Assembly (NCBI RefSeq): GCF_024339125.1
Contig: NZ_CP101417.1
Location: forward strand, 868,001-932,000
Reading direction: 5' to 3'
Length of the DNA: 64,000 nt
From: Xanthomonas hortorum
GTDB taxonomy: Bacteria > Pseudomonadota > Gammaproteobacteria > Xanthomonadales > Xanthomonadaceae
The notes beneath the pieces are model-generated. The model saw nothing but the letters and a program-made list of their open reading frames with translations, was not told where the DNA came from and searched no databases. Positions 57,707 through 64,000 of the stretch are shown here, in pieces; within the stretch, counting starts at the first letter, position 1, and each line of letters opens with the position of its first letter. Position numbers and translations under genes: made by a program.

Positions 57707-57728
57707 GTCGCCATCCGGCGACGGGGCC
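57707..57728 (+). other. Strong hairpin in the symE leader
   Basis: Stem CCCGTCGCC/GGCGACGGG with a four-base ATCC loop lies 10 bases before the AAGGAGG ribosome site of the SymE-like gene. Together with several other inverted repeats upstream it makes a highly structured leader. Confidence 0.55.
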
Positions 57729-57751
57729 TGTTCGTCAAGGAGGGCTTTGCC

Positions 57752-58102
57752 ATGCGTCGACCCACGTCCCGTCCCACATCAGCACGCAAGCGCGCCACGG
57801 TGCCGCCGCCCCGCGAGATCGGCTGGCACTCGCTCGACCCCTCGATCAAGCCACGGCCCTACGTCGAGCGCACCCCCATCCCCCAACCCCGCACCGAAGC
57901 CCGCCCACCGCGTCCCGGCCACCCGCGTGCCCCGCAACACTGCACCGTCGGCTACGGCTATTACCCCGCCAGCGACCAACGCGTGCCCACGCTGCGCCTG
58001 CGCGGCCGCTGGCTGGAACAACTGGGCTTTGCCATCGGCAGTAAGCTCCACATCCGCCTACGCGATGGCGAGTTGGTCGTCAGCCTGGCACCCGCCGACT
58101 GA
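57752..58102 (+). CDS. SymE-family toxin-like protein
   Basis: A 116-residue protein with a basic, Pro-rich N-terminus and a C-terminal SymE domain: GYYPASDQRVPTLRLRGRWL, EQLGFAIGSKLHIRLRDGEL and VVSL. SymE of Escherichia coli is an SOS-induced AbrB-fold RNase toxin or nucleoid-condensing protein controlled by an antisense RNA. The start has an excellent AAGGAGG site. The structured leader suggests RNA-level control, which is an inference. Confidence 0.8.
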   Translation: MRRPTSRPTSARKRATVPPPREIGWHSLDPSIKPRPYVERTPIPQPRTEARPPRPGHPRAPQHCTVGYGYYPASDQRVPTLRLRGRWLEQLGFAIGSKLHIRLRDGELVVSLAPAD

Positions 58103-58210
58103 GCCGGTGTGCCGCACACGCGCAGCATGCACGTGCGCGCCCGCATCGAGTGCAACGCGCATGTCGCACACCGTGCGCGCTCACAGCTCCCCGCGCCGAG
58201 GAGGACACAG

Positions 58211-58459
58211 ATGGACCACCCCGCCGTCGTCTTGCATCTCACGCTGGACCAACGCGACCAGCTCGACCGCCTGCTACGCATCCTCATCGCCCACGGCGAC
58301 GTGATCGCCATGAGCAAACCGGAGTGCCTGGAGGTGCAGACGCTGCCAACGTTGGGACAAGCCATCTTCGATGCCGCCCATGCCGTGCGCGAGATGCTTG
58401 AGCAGCGGGTGGAGCAAAGGCCGGGCAGGTCGTATCTGCACGCCGAAGATGGCGGCTAG
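58211..58459 (+). CDS. Small helical protein of unknown function
   Basis: An 82-residue acidic/helical protein (MDHPAVVLHLTLDQRDQLDR; LGQAIFDAAHAVREMLEQRV) starting at ATG 58211 with GAGGAGG upstream. No family is recognised. It follows the SymE-like gene by about 110 bases and may be its partner, but nothing in the sequence proves this. Confidence 0.6.
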   Translation: MDHPAVVLHLTLDQRDQLDRLLRILIAHGDVIAMSKPECLEVQTLPTLGQAIFDAAHAVREMLEQRVEQRPGRSYLHAEDGG

Positions 58460-58729
58460 GTTGGCTTGGACCTACTGTTGGCTCACTTGTTGTCGCATGA
58501 CGGCATCTTGAAATCTCAGCGACTTGCCTCGTTACGTCGCACGTCGTCGAACGTAACGCGATGTCCCTGCAAAGATGCGGCATGGCACCTGGTAATGGGC
58601 AGCCGCACTGCTGCGAAGGCCGTGCGATTCACAGGCTTGCAGCGATTGACGGCCGTCAACGCCTCGGCGAGGATCGTGTTACACCGCGCTCAAGCGGCCC
58701 AATGATAGCCAGGCGGCTTGGAGGTTTCG

Positions 58730-59038
58730 ATGGAGTGGATGCTTCTATTGGGTGCGGTGCTTGCTCTTGGCAATATCATTGCGTCGGTAGCAGTACTTCG
58801 CGTTTCGGTGCTCTCGCCATCACAACGCGTACTACAACTTGCCCTCATCTGGCTTGTTCCAGTCATTGGCGCGGTCGTTTGTGGCGCGTTTGCTGCTTCT
58901 CAGGCACTTGGCCCCACATCGTCCAGTACAATTGACCCGCTTTATCCATCATCCGATGGTAGCGCATCGGAGGTTCAAGACCTTGGGTTCTCTGGCTGCG
59001 ATGCCGGGGACTCTAGCTGCGCCGGGAGCAGTGACTAA
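58730..59038 (+). CDS. Cassette-encoded small membrane protein
   Basis: A 102-residue protein with two hydrophobic helices (MLLLGAVLALGNIIASVAVL; ALIWLVPVIGAVVCGAFAAS) and a Ser/Asp/Gly-rich C-terminal tail with two Cys. The ATG at 58730 has GGAGG upstream. It ends seven bases before attC site 3, the position expected for an integron cassette gene. Function is unknown. Confidence 0.65.
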   Translation: MEWMLLLGAVLALGNIIASVAVLRVSVLSPSQRVLQLALIWLVPVIGAVVCGAFAASQALGPTSSSTIDPLYPSSDGSASEVQDLGFSGCDAGDSSCAGSSD

Positions 59039-59044
59039 TGGCGA

Positions 59045-59106
59045 CGCCTGGCAATCCATTCAAGCCGAACCCGCTTCGCCGCGCGGTTTAATTAAAGCGT
59101 TAGGCG
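59045..59106 (+). repeat. attC site 3
   Basis: Degenerate left core (GCCTGGC), then CAATCCATTCAAGCCGAACC, a GCTTCGC centre, the inverse arm GCGGTTTAATTAAAGCGTTAGGC. The right core GCGTTAGGC is standard. It separates two cassette genes. Confidence 0.75.
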
Positions 59107-59121
59107 GCACAGGAGATTTTC

Positions 59122-59367
59122 ATGGCAAAAAATAAGGACTATTGGTTTCCTGCCAAGACTTATGGATGGGGCTGGGGTCTTCCCACTGCTTGGCAAGGAT
59201 GGCTTGCCTATGGCCTTGCAGCCGCCTTCATTGCTGGCGGCGCCTTCATCTTTTCACCAGTCGGTCGCCCGCTCGCTTTCCAAATCTACACGTGGACCGT
59301 CGCTCTGCTCCTTGTGGCCGTATGTTGGATCAAGGGTGAGCCACCGAGCTGGCGTTGGGGCAAGTAG
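59122..59367 (+). CDS. Cassette-encoded small membrane protein
   Basis: An 81-residue protein with two predicted transmembrane helices (WLAYGLAAAFIAGGAFIFSP; YTWTVALLLVAVCWIKGE) and aromatic-rich ends (MAKNKDYWFPAKTYGWGWGL). The ATG at 59122 has AGGAG upstream. It is the only gene between attC sites 3 and 4, so it is a complete single-gene integron cassette. Function is unknown. Confidence 0.75.
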   Translation: MAKNKDYWFPAKTYGWGWGLPTAWQGWLAYGLAAAFIAGGAFIFSPVGRPLAFQIYTWTVALLLVAVCWIKGEPPSWRWGK

Positions 59368-59374
59368 GGGTGCC

Positions 59375-59434
59375 GCCTAACAATTCATTCAAGCCGAACC
59401 TGCCTCGCGAATCGGCTTAATTCAAGTATTAGGC
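59375..59434 (+). repeat. attC site 4 (best preserved)
   Basis: GCCTAACAATTCATTCAAGC at the left and AATTCAAGTATTAGGC at the right, with a CCTCGCGA centre and GGCTTAATT arm: the full 60-base inverted structure with both core sites. It is the clearest attC of the window. Confidence 0.85.
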
Positions 59435-59444
59435 CGCTTTGCAC

Positions 59445-59741
59445 ATGCGCACCTATCCGAAATCATCAAAGACATCAGTGGCGGATCGCGCTCTTCGGCT
59501 ATTCGCTGTACTACTCGTCTTCTTCGGTGTTTCAGGCACCCTTACTTGGTGGCATCACACCAGAACGCTCTCGCCCTGCGCCACTTCTGGCTCCATCGCA
59601 AGAGATCCGGTCGCGTGTCATTCTGACCTTTGGCTGTTTGGCACATCCTGGGCCGGGCTTGCCACTTTTTTGTTTACGCTCTTTGGCGTCTGCTTGCTCT
59701 TTTCATGGGGATGGTCCTTGACTCGCCGCAAGCAAAGCTGA
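59445..59741 (+). CDS. Cassette-encoded membrane protein with two helices
   Basis: A 98-residue protein with two hydrophobic segments (RLFAVLLVFFGVSGTLTWW; LATFLFTLFGVCLLFSWGW) and a short loop with two Cys between them. The ATG at 59445 lies ten bases after attC site 4; a TTG at 59439 is an alternative. It is the first gene of the next cassette. Function is unknown. Confidence 0.65.
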   Translation: MRTYPKSSKTSVADRALRLFAVLLVFFGVSGTLTWWHHTRTLSPCATSGSIARDPVACHSDLWLFGTSWAGLATFLFTLFGVCLLFSWGWSLTRRKQS

Positions 59742-59811
59742 AGCCTTAAAATGTATCCAATCGCTCAGCGCTCCAATCTGCCACTCACGCATTACCACCG
59801 CCAAGGAAAGC

Positions 59812-60603
59812 ATGTTCTCCATCTTCAAGAAGAAAGCCGCTCCGTTACTGATCGTTCGAGCCGATGGGCAAGAGTTGTGTCGCGTTACCCAGAGCGATGT
59901 CCCGTGTGAGATCAAACCTTCCGCATGGTTGAAGGCCAATAGCGTCCTGGAATTTGTCGACTCGGCGGGAGCGGTGCATCGGCATGAACTTGGTGCTGCG
60001 ACGGGGTGGTTCCACTTTTCCGTTCGCGTGCATCCCAACCTCGGGTGCCAGGCAGACTGTGTCATTTCGCAGACCGAGCAGCTCGATCCAGACGCGTTTG
60101 CGAATGGCCAAGCATCCGGGATCAGGTTTCAGCCGTTCTTCCTGCCGGGCGCCAGCGTCAGCAGTTCCGCACTTGCAGGCAAGGGACTTTTTGCCAGGGG
60201 CCTGCACTTCAGCGGATTAGTCACCGGTGGCAACGTGCTGCTTTCTTGTGAATGTGATCACTGCAAACGTTCGTTCCTGATCCGCTCCTATCACGCAGGC
60301 TTTAGCAACGCGGGATACTTCTACTCGGGGTCTGGCAGTTACACCATCACGGTCGATAGCCATCTGCCGGGCAGCCCTGCAGCGCTGTCCGAGCCCGACG
60401 CCGAAGCGCTTGCTGCGCTGGAAGACGCACTGCCATTGGCACCGGATGGGTCCCGCTACGCCTACCTCAATCCCTTTCGCTGCCCGCATTGTTCCGAGCC
60501 TTACATCGATTTTGAGGCAAATCCAGGTTTGCGGAAGGGCGAGTATTACGGGAATTACTTTGAGGGTTCGACGCTGTTGCGCTACGTCCCTGAGCCTGTT
60601 TAG
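59812..60603 (+). CDS. Unknown protein with two CxxC-type zinc motifs
   Basis: A 263-residue soluble protein. Two cysteine pairs, SCECDHCKRSF in the middle and FRCPHCSEPYID near the C-terminus, suggest one split zinc-binding site. The remainder is beta-rich with no recognised family (MFSIFKKKAAPLLIVRADGQ at the start, EYYGNYFEGSTLLRYVPEPV at the end). It lies in the distal part of the cassette region; no attC site was found after it. Confidence 0.7.
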   Translation: MFSIFKKKAAPLLIVRADGQELCRVTQSDVPCEIKPSAWLKANSVLEFVDSAGAVHRHELGAATGWFHFSVRVHPNLGCQADCVISQTEQLDPDAFANGQASGIRFQPFFLPGASVSSSALAGKGLFARGLHFSGLVTGGNVLLSCECDHCKRSFLIRSYHAGFSNAGYFYSGSGSYTITVDSHLPGSPAALSEPDAEALAALEDALPLAPDGSRYAYLNPFRCPHCSEPYIDFEANPGLRKGEYYGNYFEGSTLLRYVPEPV

Positions 60604-60702
60604 CGTCAGTGGACCGAGCTTTGAAAGGAAGGTCGGCCACTGTCACTTCGACCGATCAGCGTGCCTGCTGAGATGGTGACCTGTTGCGCTAAGATTCGGC
60701 TG

Positions 60703-61059
60703 ATGAACGCTAAATTTTTTCTGATTGCACTCCTGCTGAGCGCCTCTGCATCGGCGCAAGGTGTTTCGCCGGCCACGACGCGTGAGGTTGGTCAGCTTTT
60801 CAAAGTCCTTGCGCAATCCAACTGCGAATTTTCGCGCAATGGGTCGTGGTACGCGGCGCCGAAAGCCAGCGAACACCTGCAGCGCAAGTACGAGTACCTG
60901 CAGAAGAAGGGGCTGGTGACGTCTACCGAGTCCTTCATTGAGCTTGCCGCCACCAAGAGCAGCATGTCGGGCACGCCGTATCAGGTGCGTTGCGGCAACG
61001 CTGCGCCGGTATCGAGCCAATCCTGGTTCACTGGCAAGCTGCGGGAGCTGCGTAACTAA
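60703..61059 (+). CDS. Exported DUF5329-like protein
   Basis: A 118-residue protein with a signal peptide (MNAKFFLIALLLSASASAQG, cleavage after ASA) and the segments LLAQSNCEFSRNGSWY-like text, AASEHLQRKYEYLQKKG and FIELAATKSSMSGTPYQVRC, the pattern of DUF5329. Two Cys could form a disulphide in the periplasm. Function is unknown. The ATG at 60703 starts the signal peptide; a GTG-type upstream extension is not needed. Confidence 0.78.
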   Translation: MNAKFFLIALLLSASASAQGVSPATTREVGQLFKVLAQSNCEFSRNGSWYAAPKASEHLQRKYEYLQKKGLVTSTESFIELAATKSSMSGTPYQVRCGNAAPVSSQSWFTGKLRELRN

Positions 61060-61073
61060 TACGCAAGCGTCGA

Positions 61074-63173
61074 TCAGGCAACCCGCAGCCTCTGCACTAC
61101 ATCAGCGCTGCCATCGCGCGTCTCCGCCACAAACGCACTCACTGCATCTTCCAGCTGCGCGGCATGGTCGCCCATGGCGCGTGCGGCGGCGCTGGCGTCT
61201 TGCATACGGGTGACGCCGTCGCGCATGTCGGTGTCCACGCCGGCGAGGGTGTGATGCACCTGCGCAATGCTGCCGGCCTCTTGTTGCGAGGCGACGGCGA
61301 TCTTGCTGAGCGTGCTGCTGACTTGGCCGATGGTGCTGACGATGTGCTGCATGCCTTCGCCTGCGTGGCGGACCTGTTGCACGCCGGCTTGCATATGCAT
61401 GACCGATTCGCCGATCAGCGTCTTGATCTGGCTGGCGGCGGTGGACGAGCGTAGCGCCAGCGCGCGCACTTCGCTGGCGACCACGGCAAAGCCGCGACCT
61501 TCGTGGCCAGCGCGTGCGGCTTCGACGGCGGCGTTCAAGGCAAGGATATTGGTCTGGAAGGCGAGGCCGTCGATGACCGAGACGATGTCCTGGATACGCC
61601 GCGAGGCCTGCTCCATCTGCTGCATGGTGCCCATCGCCTGATGCATGGTGTCGCCGCCAGTGCGTGCGGCCTCGGATGCGGCGGCGGTGAGTTTGTCCGC
61701 ATCCGCTGCCTGCGCGGTGTGCTGCTGCATGGTGCCGAGCACTGCCTGCATCTGGGTGGCAGTGCGGCCCAGGGTGGCCGATTGGCGCTGCACCTGCTGC
61801 TCCAACGCATCGTTGCGGGTGAGGATCTGGCCGGCGGCGTGATTGATGGCGGTGCTGGAGCTGCGGATCTGCGTGATGATGCGCGCCAGCTCGTCGGCGG
61901 TGGCGTTGGCATCGCGCTTCATCTGCTCGAACACGCCTTCGCAATGACGATCGATGCGTTGCGACAGGTCGCCACGCGACATCGCCGCCAGCATGCGGCG
62001 CATGTCCTGCAGGCTGTCGTCGGTGATGGCGAGGAATTGATTGATGCCATCGGCCAGCTGGCCGAGCGTGCCGCCCTTGGCGTGCCCTTGCAGCCGTGCG
62101 CCAAGCTCGCCACGCGTGGCATGGGCAATGACCGTGGCCAGTTGTGCTTCCAGCGCCAGTTCCTGGGTGCGGTCTTGCCACTCCACCACCACGCCTAGCG
62201 AGGCGCCGTCGTGATCGCGAACTGGGGTGATGTTTTCCTGTAGCTGCAGCGCAGCGAGCGCACGCGTTCTGCTGGTGCCGGCCTCATGCCCCAACTGCAC
62301 GGCATCGGCAAGCGCGGTGTGCAGCACGTGGGTGTCGACCTGGGTGCTCAGTTGCTGGAACGACTGATTGCGGTAGATGGCAGCGCCCTGCCCGTCGACG
62401 ATGGCCACCGCCATCGCCGATGCATCCAGCGCCAGGCGGATGCGCCGATTTTCCAGCAGTAATTGCTGTTGTTGGGCGATGCGCTCTTCCACCTGCACGC
62501 TCATGCGCACCAGCGCCTGCGCCAGCGATCCGCTGCGGAAGCTCTGCTGCAGGATGGCAGGCGGCAAGGTGGCGCCGGTTGCCAGGGTGTCGGCCAGTTC
62601 CACCAGCGATTCGGCCTCGTGGTCGAGCGCATCGACCTGGCGACGTAGTTGAATCGCCATGACGCAGACAAAGGCGGTTTCGACGATCACATAACCGGCA
62701 TGCAGCAGCACGATGCCGAAGCCGCTGCCGACAGTGAACGCCTGCACCGGCATGCCACGCGATTGCAGCCAATAGAACGCCAGGTGATGCACGGCGATGG
62801 CACCGGCGGCGACCACCACTGGCAGCCAGTCGCGGTAGTAGAGCAGCAGCGCCAGGATCACGAAGACGCCGAAGTGCATCTCTACCAGTCCGTGCGCTTG
62901 CTGGATGGTGGCAGCGACCAGGGCCATCAGCACCAAGGCGTTGGTGATACGGGTCAGGCGCGTGCCGGGGTTGGCATGCACCTGCCAGGCCATCAGCAGC
63001 AGGCTGGGCAGCGTGACGGCGAGAAAGGTGGTCCACTGGCCTTGGTACCAAGCCAGGCCCAGCGAGCCACTGCTCTGCAGCACGGCCAGCCACAGAAACA
63101 GCCGATCGGCCTTGATCGCCAGGCGGGTGGCGTAGGTGGAGGTCGGCGATGCCGATGCGGACAGTTCCATCAT
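61074..63173 (-). CDS. Methyl-accepting chemotaxis protein with six-TM sensor
   Basis: A 699-residue chemoreceptor. The N-terminal 200 residues hold about six transmembrane helices with the motif [20 protein letters not shown] and [19 protein letters not shown] instead of a periplasmic ligand domain. A PAS-like segment ([20 protein letters not shown]) follows, then the signalling domain with the highly conserved hairpin tip [22 protein letters not shown]. It has no C-terminal CheR-binding pentapeptide. The start overlaps the upstream gene stop (ATGA). Confidence 0.92.
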   Translation of the reverse strand: MMELSASASPTSTYATRLAIKADRLFLWLAVLQSSGSLGLAWYQGQWTTFLAVTLPSLLLMAWQVHANPGTRLTRITNALVLMALVAATIQQAHGLVEMHFGVFVILALLLYYRDWLPVVVAAGAIAVHHLAFYWLQSRGMPVQAFTVGSGFGIVLLHAGYVIVETAFVCVMAIQLRRQVDALDHEAESLVELADTLATGATLPPAILQQSFRSGSLAQALVRMSVQVEERIAQQQQLLLENRRIRLALDASAMAVAIVDGQGAAIYRNQSFQQLSTQVDTHVLHTALADAVQLGHEAGTSRTRALAALQLQENITPVRDHDGASLGVVVEWQDRTQELALEAQLATVIAHATRGELGARLQGHAKGGTLGQLADGINQFLAITDDSLQDMRRMLAAMSRGDLSQRIDRHCEGVFEQMKRDANATADELARIITQIRSSSTAINHAAGQILTRNDALEQQVQRQSATLGRTATQMQAVLGTMQQHTAQAADADKLTAAASEAARTGGDTMHQAMGTMQQMEQASRRIQDIVSVIDGLAFQTNILALNAAVEAARAGHEGRGFAVVASEVRALALRSSTAASQIKTLIGESVMHMQAGVQQVRHAGEGMQHIVSTIGQVSSTLSKIAVASQQEAGSIAQVHHTLAGVDTDMRDGVTRMQDASAAARAMGDHAAQLEDAVSAFVAETRDGSADVVQRLRVA

Positions 63174-63667
63174 GACAGCGACTCCACGGCACAAGGACAA
63201 GGGAAAGCCACCGCAGCACTCGCAGTGCGCGCCAGCACGTTGGGAAGCCAGCGCGACCAATCGGCTGCGCCTGCCGTGCCGCACACGGCACCGCCGTCGG
63301 CCGGACCGGCATAGCGCGGTTGGCCGTCAGCGCCGAGCAACCACACCGAATAGCCGCTGCCACGCAGCGTTGGCATGTCGAGCATGCGCACCTGGCCGCC
63401 ACGCGCACGCACCGCGCTGCTGAGCACGGCCCAGGCGCGATTGGATGCAAGGTCGGTACAGGCGCAAGCGCCTGCGACGCCGATCAACATCGGCGCCTGC
63501 TGCGTGGCCGGCAGGCTGGCCTGCACCTGCGCCCAGGCACTGGCCACGTCGTTGCTCGGCATGCGTGGCGTGGACCAGGCCACGGCGATCCAGCCGCACC
63601 ACAGCGCGAGCAGGGCAACGCCCAGGGTGCGTCGCGTTGAGGCGGACAAGGTGCCGAAGACAGGCAT
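63170..63667 (-). CDS. Membrane-anchored Cys-containing protein (DUF6436-like)
   Basis: A 165-residue protein with one N-terminal hydrophobic helix ([17 protein letters not shown]) and two close Cys pairs, GACACTDL and FPCPCAVE, in a thioredoxin-like context ([20 protein letters not shown]). It resembles proteins called DUF6436, for which a redox role has not been shown. Its stop overlaps the chemoreceptor start, so both are made together. Confidence 0.65.
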   Translation of the reverse strand: MPVFGTLSASTRRTLGVALLALWCGWIAVAWSTPRMPSNDVASAWAQVQASLPATQQAPMLIGVAGACACTDLASNRAWAVLSSAVRARGGQVRMLDMPTLRGSGYSVWLLGADGQPRYAGPADGGAVCGTAGAADWSRWLPNVLARTASAAVAFPCPCAVESLS

Positions 63668-64000
63668 GGCGTAGCGGGTTCGCGAGATAAGGTGAGCCCT
63701 TATCGGGTGCGAGCGCTTACGCTTGAGCCGGCTTTCGATTGAAGTTTGCGATGACAGCGATAGGCCGCGGCATAGGGCTTACGCCGTAAGGGTTTGCGCG
63801 CCGCAGCCGGCATGATTGCGCTACCAGGCGTTTATCCCGCGCGGGATTTTGTGAGCATGCGCTCACATCGTTGCACTGGGTCCATTGCGGAGACGCAAGC
63901 CGCTGGCGAGTGCCAGGCGGCAACAGTCGATCCATGTTTGGCACGCGCGCAAGCCAACGATCAACCGACGCAGCGACGCAGCGACGCGCCAACCTAATCA
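63668..64000. other. Right window end, no gene seen
   Basis: A hairpin GATAAGG/CCTTATC (63686-63704) lies in the leader of the Cys-containing protein, and a small inverted repeat CTTAC-GCC-GTAAG occurs near 63777. A 91-codon minus-strand frame here is not supported by a ribosome site or by recognisable sequence. Confidence 0.4.

Noticed and set aside
51264..58044. Long open frames on the strand opposite to the IS5 transposases (about 300-460 codons) and 100-codon frames at their 3' ends
   Set aside because: They repeat with every IS copy and lie antisense or out of frame to a well-recognised transposase; they are by-products of high GC.
63717..63992. 91-codon minus-strand frame at the right end
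   Set aside because: No ribosome site, composition of random high-GC sequence, not continued by a recognisable domain.

Overview
The window is almost certainly a Xanthomonas chromosome. The evidence is the high GC content, the beta-ketoadipate operon next to vanAB, glp and pobA, an ilvD gene followed by integron attC sites of the Xanthomonas type, a type IV secretion effector with the Xanthomonas XVIPCD tail, and IS5-family elements. No tRNA, rRNA or CRISPR array was seen. The species cannot be fixed from the sequence alone.

Left part (1-10.5 kb): housekeeping and accessory core genes. These are the 3' end of bioC, lpxO, a pair of REP-like hairpin doublets, an NTF2-fold protein, a YdcF-like membrane protein, a PLP-dependent dehydratase, a Tyr/Gly/Pro-rich lipoprotein, mnmG (with a CRP/Clp-type palindrome upstream), a DUF2490 outer-membrane protein, an HSL-type esterase and a RIO-type kinase.

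Catabolic part (10.6-39 kb): a large island for lignin-derived aromatics. A MarR regulator, an outer-membrane channel, a coniferyl-alcohol-type dehydrogenase and a benzaldehyde/vanillin-type dehydrogenase form one minus-strand unit. VanA, VanR and VanB demethylate vanillate, PobA/PobR handle 4-hydroxybenzoate, and an AAHS-type transporter imports aromatic acids. Everything converges on protocatechuate, which the pcaIJFHGBDC operon (regulator: an IclR-type PcaR) takes to acetyl-CoA and succinyl-CoA. The glycerol regulon glpR-glpD-glpF-glpK sits in the middle. Recognisable operators for PcaR, VanR, GlpR and the MarR protein can be read in the promoters. An HD-GYP protein, a gamma-carbonic anhydrase-like protein and a cysteine-cluster protein complete this part.

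Accessory part (42.5-61 kb): downstream of ilvD, the known chromosomal integron site of Xanthomonas, no integrase is left. The region holds IS3 and IS5 fragments and a low-GC LlaJI-like restriction-modification operon (two m5C methyltransferases, an McrB-like NTPase and an McrC-like nuclease). It also holds a frameshifted IS1595 element, an attC-flanked toxin-antitoxin cassette whose toxin has a nonsense codon, and a type IV secretion effector/immunity operon broken by three copies of a 1159-bp IS5-family element (a fourth copy lies nearby). A SymE-like gene with a highly structured leader and several small attC-linked cassette genes follow.

Right end (60.7-64 kb): a small exported DUF5329-like protein, a six-TM methyl-accepting chemotaxis protein and a translationally coupled cysteine-containing protein mark the return to core genome.

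A dispersed element occurs three times (about 7.33, 31.41 and 31.66 kb). It has a conserved core inside long hairpin arms whose sequences differ between copies but pair within each copy. It is one of the least explained signals in the window.
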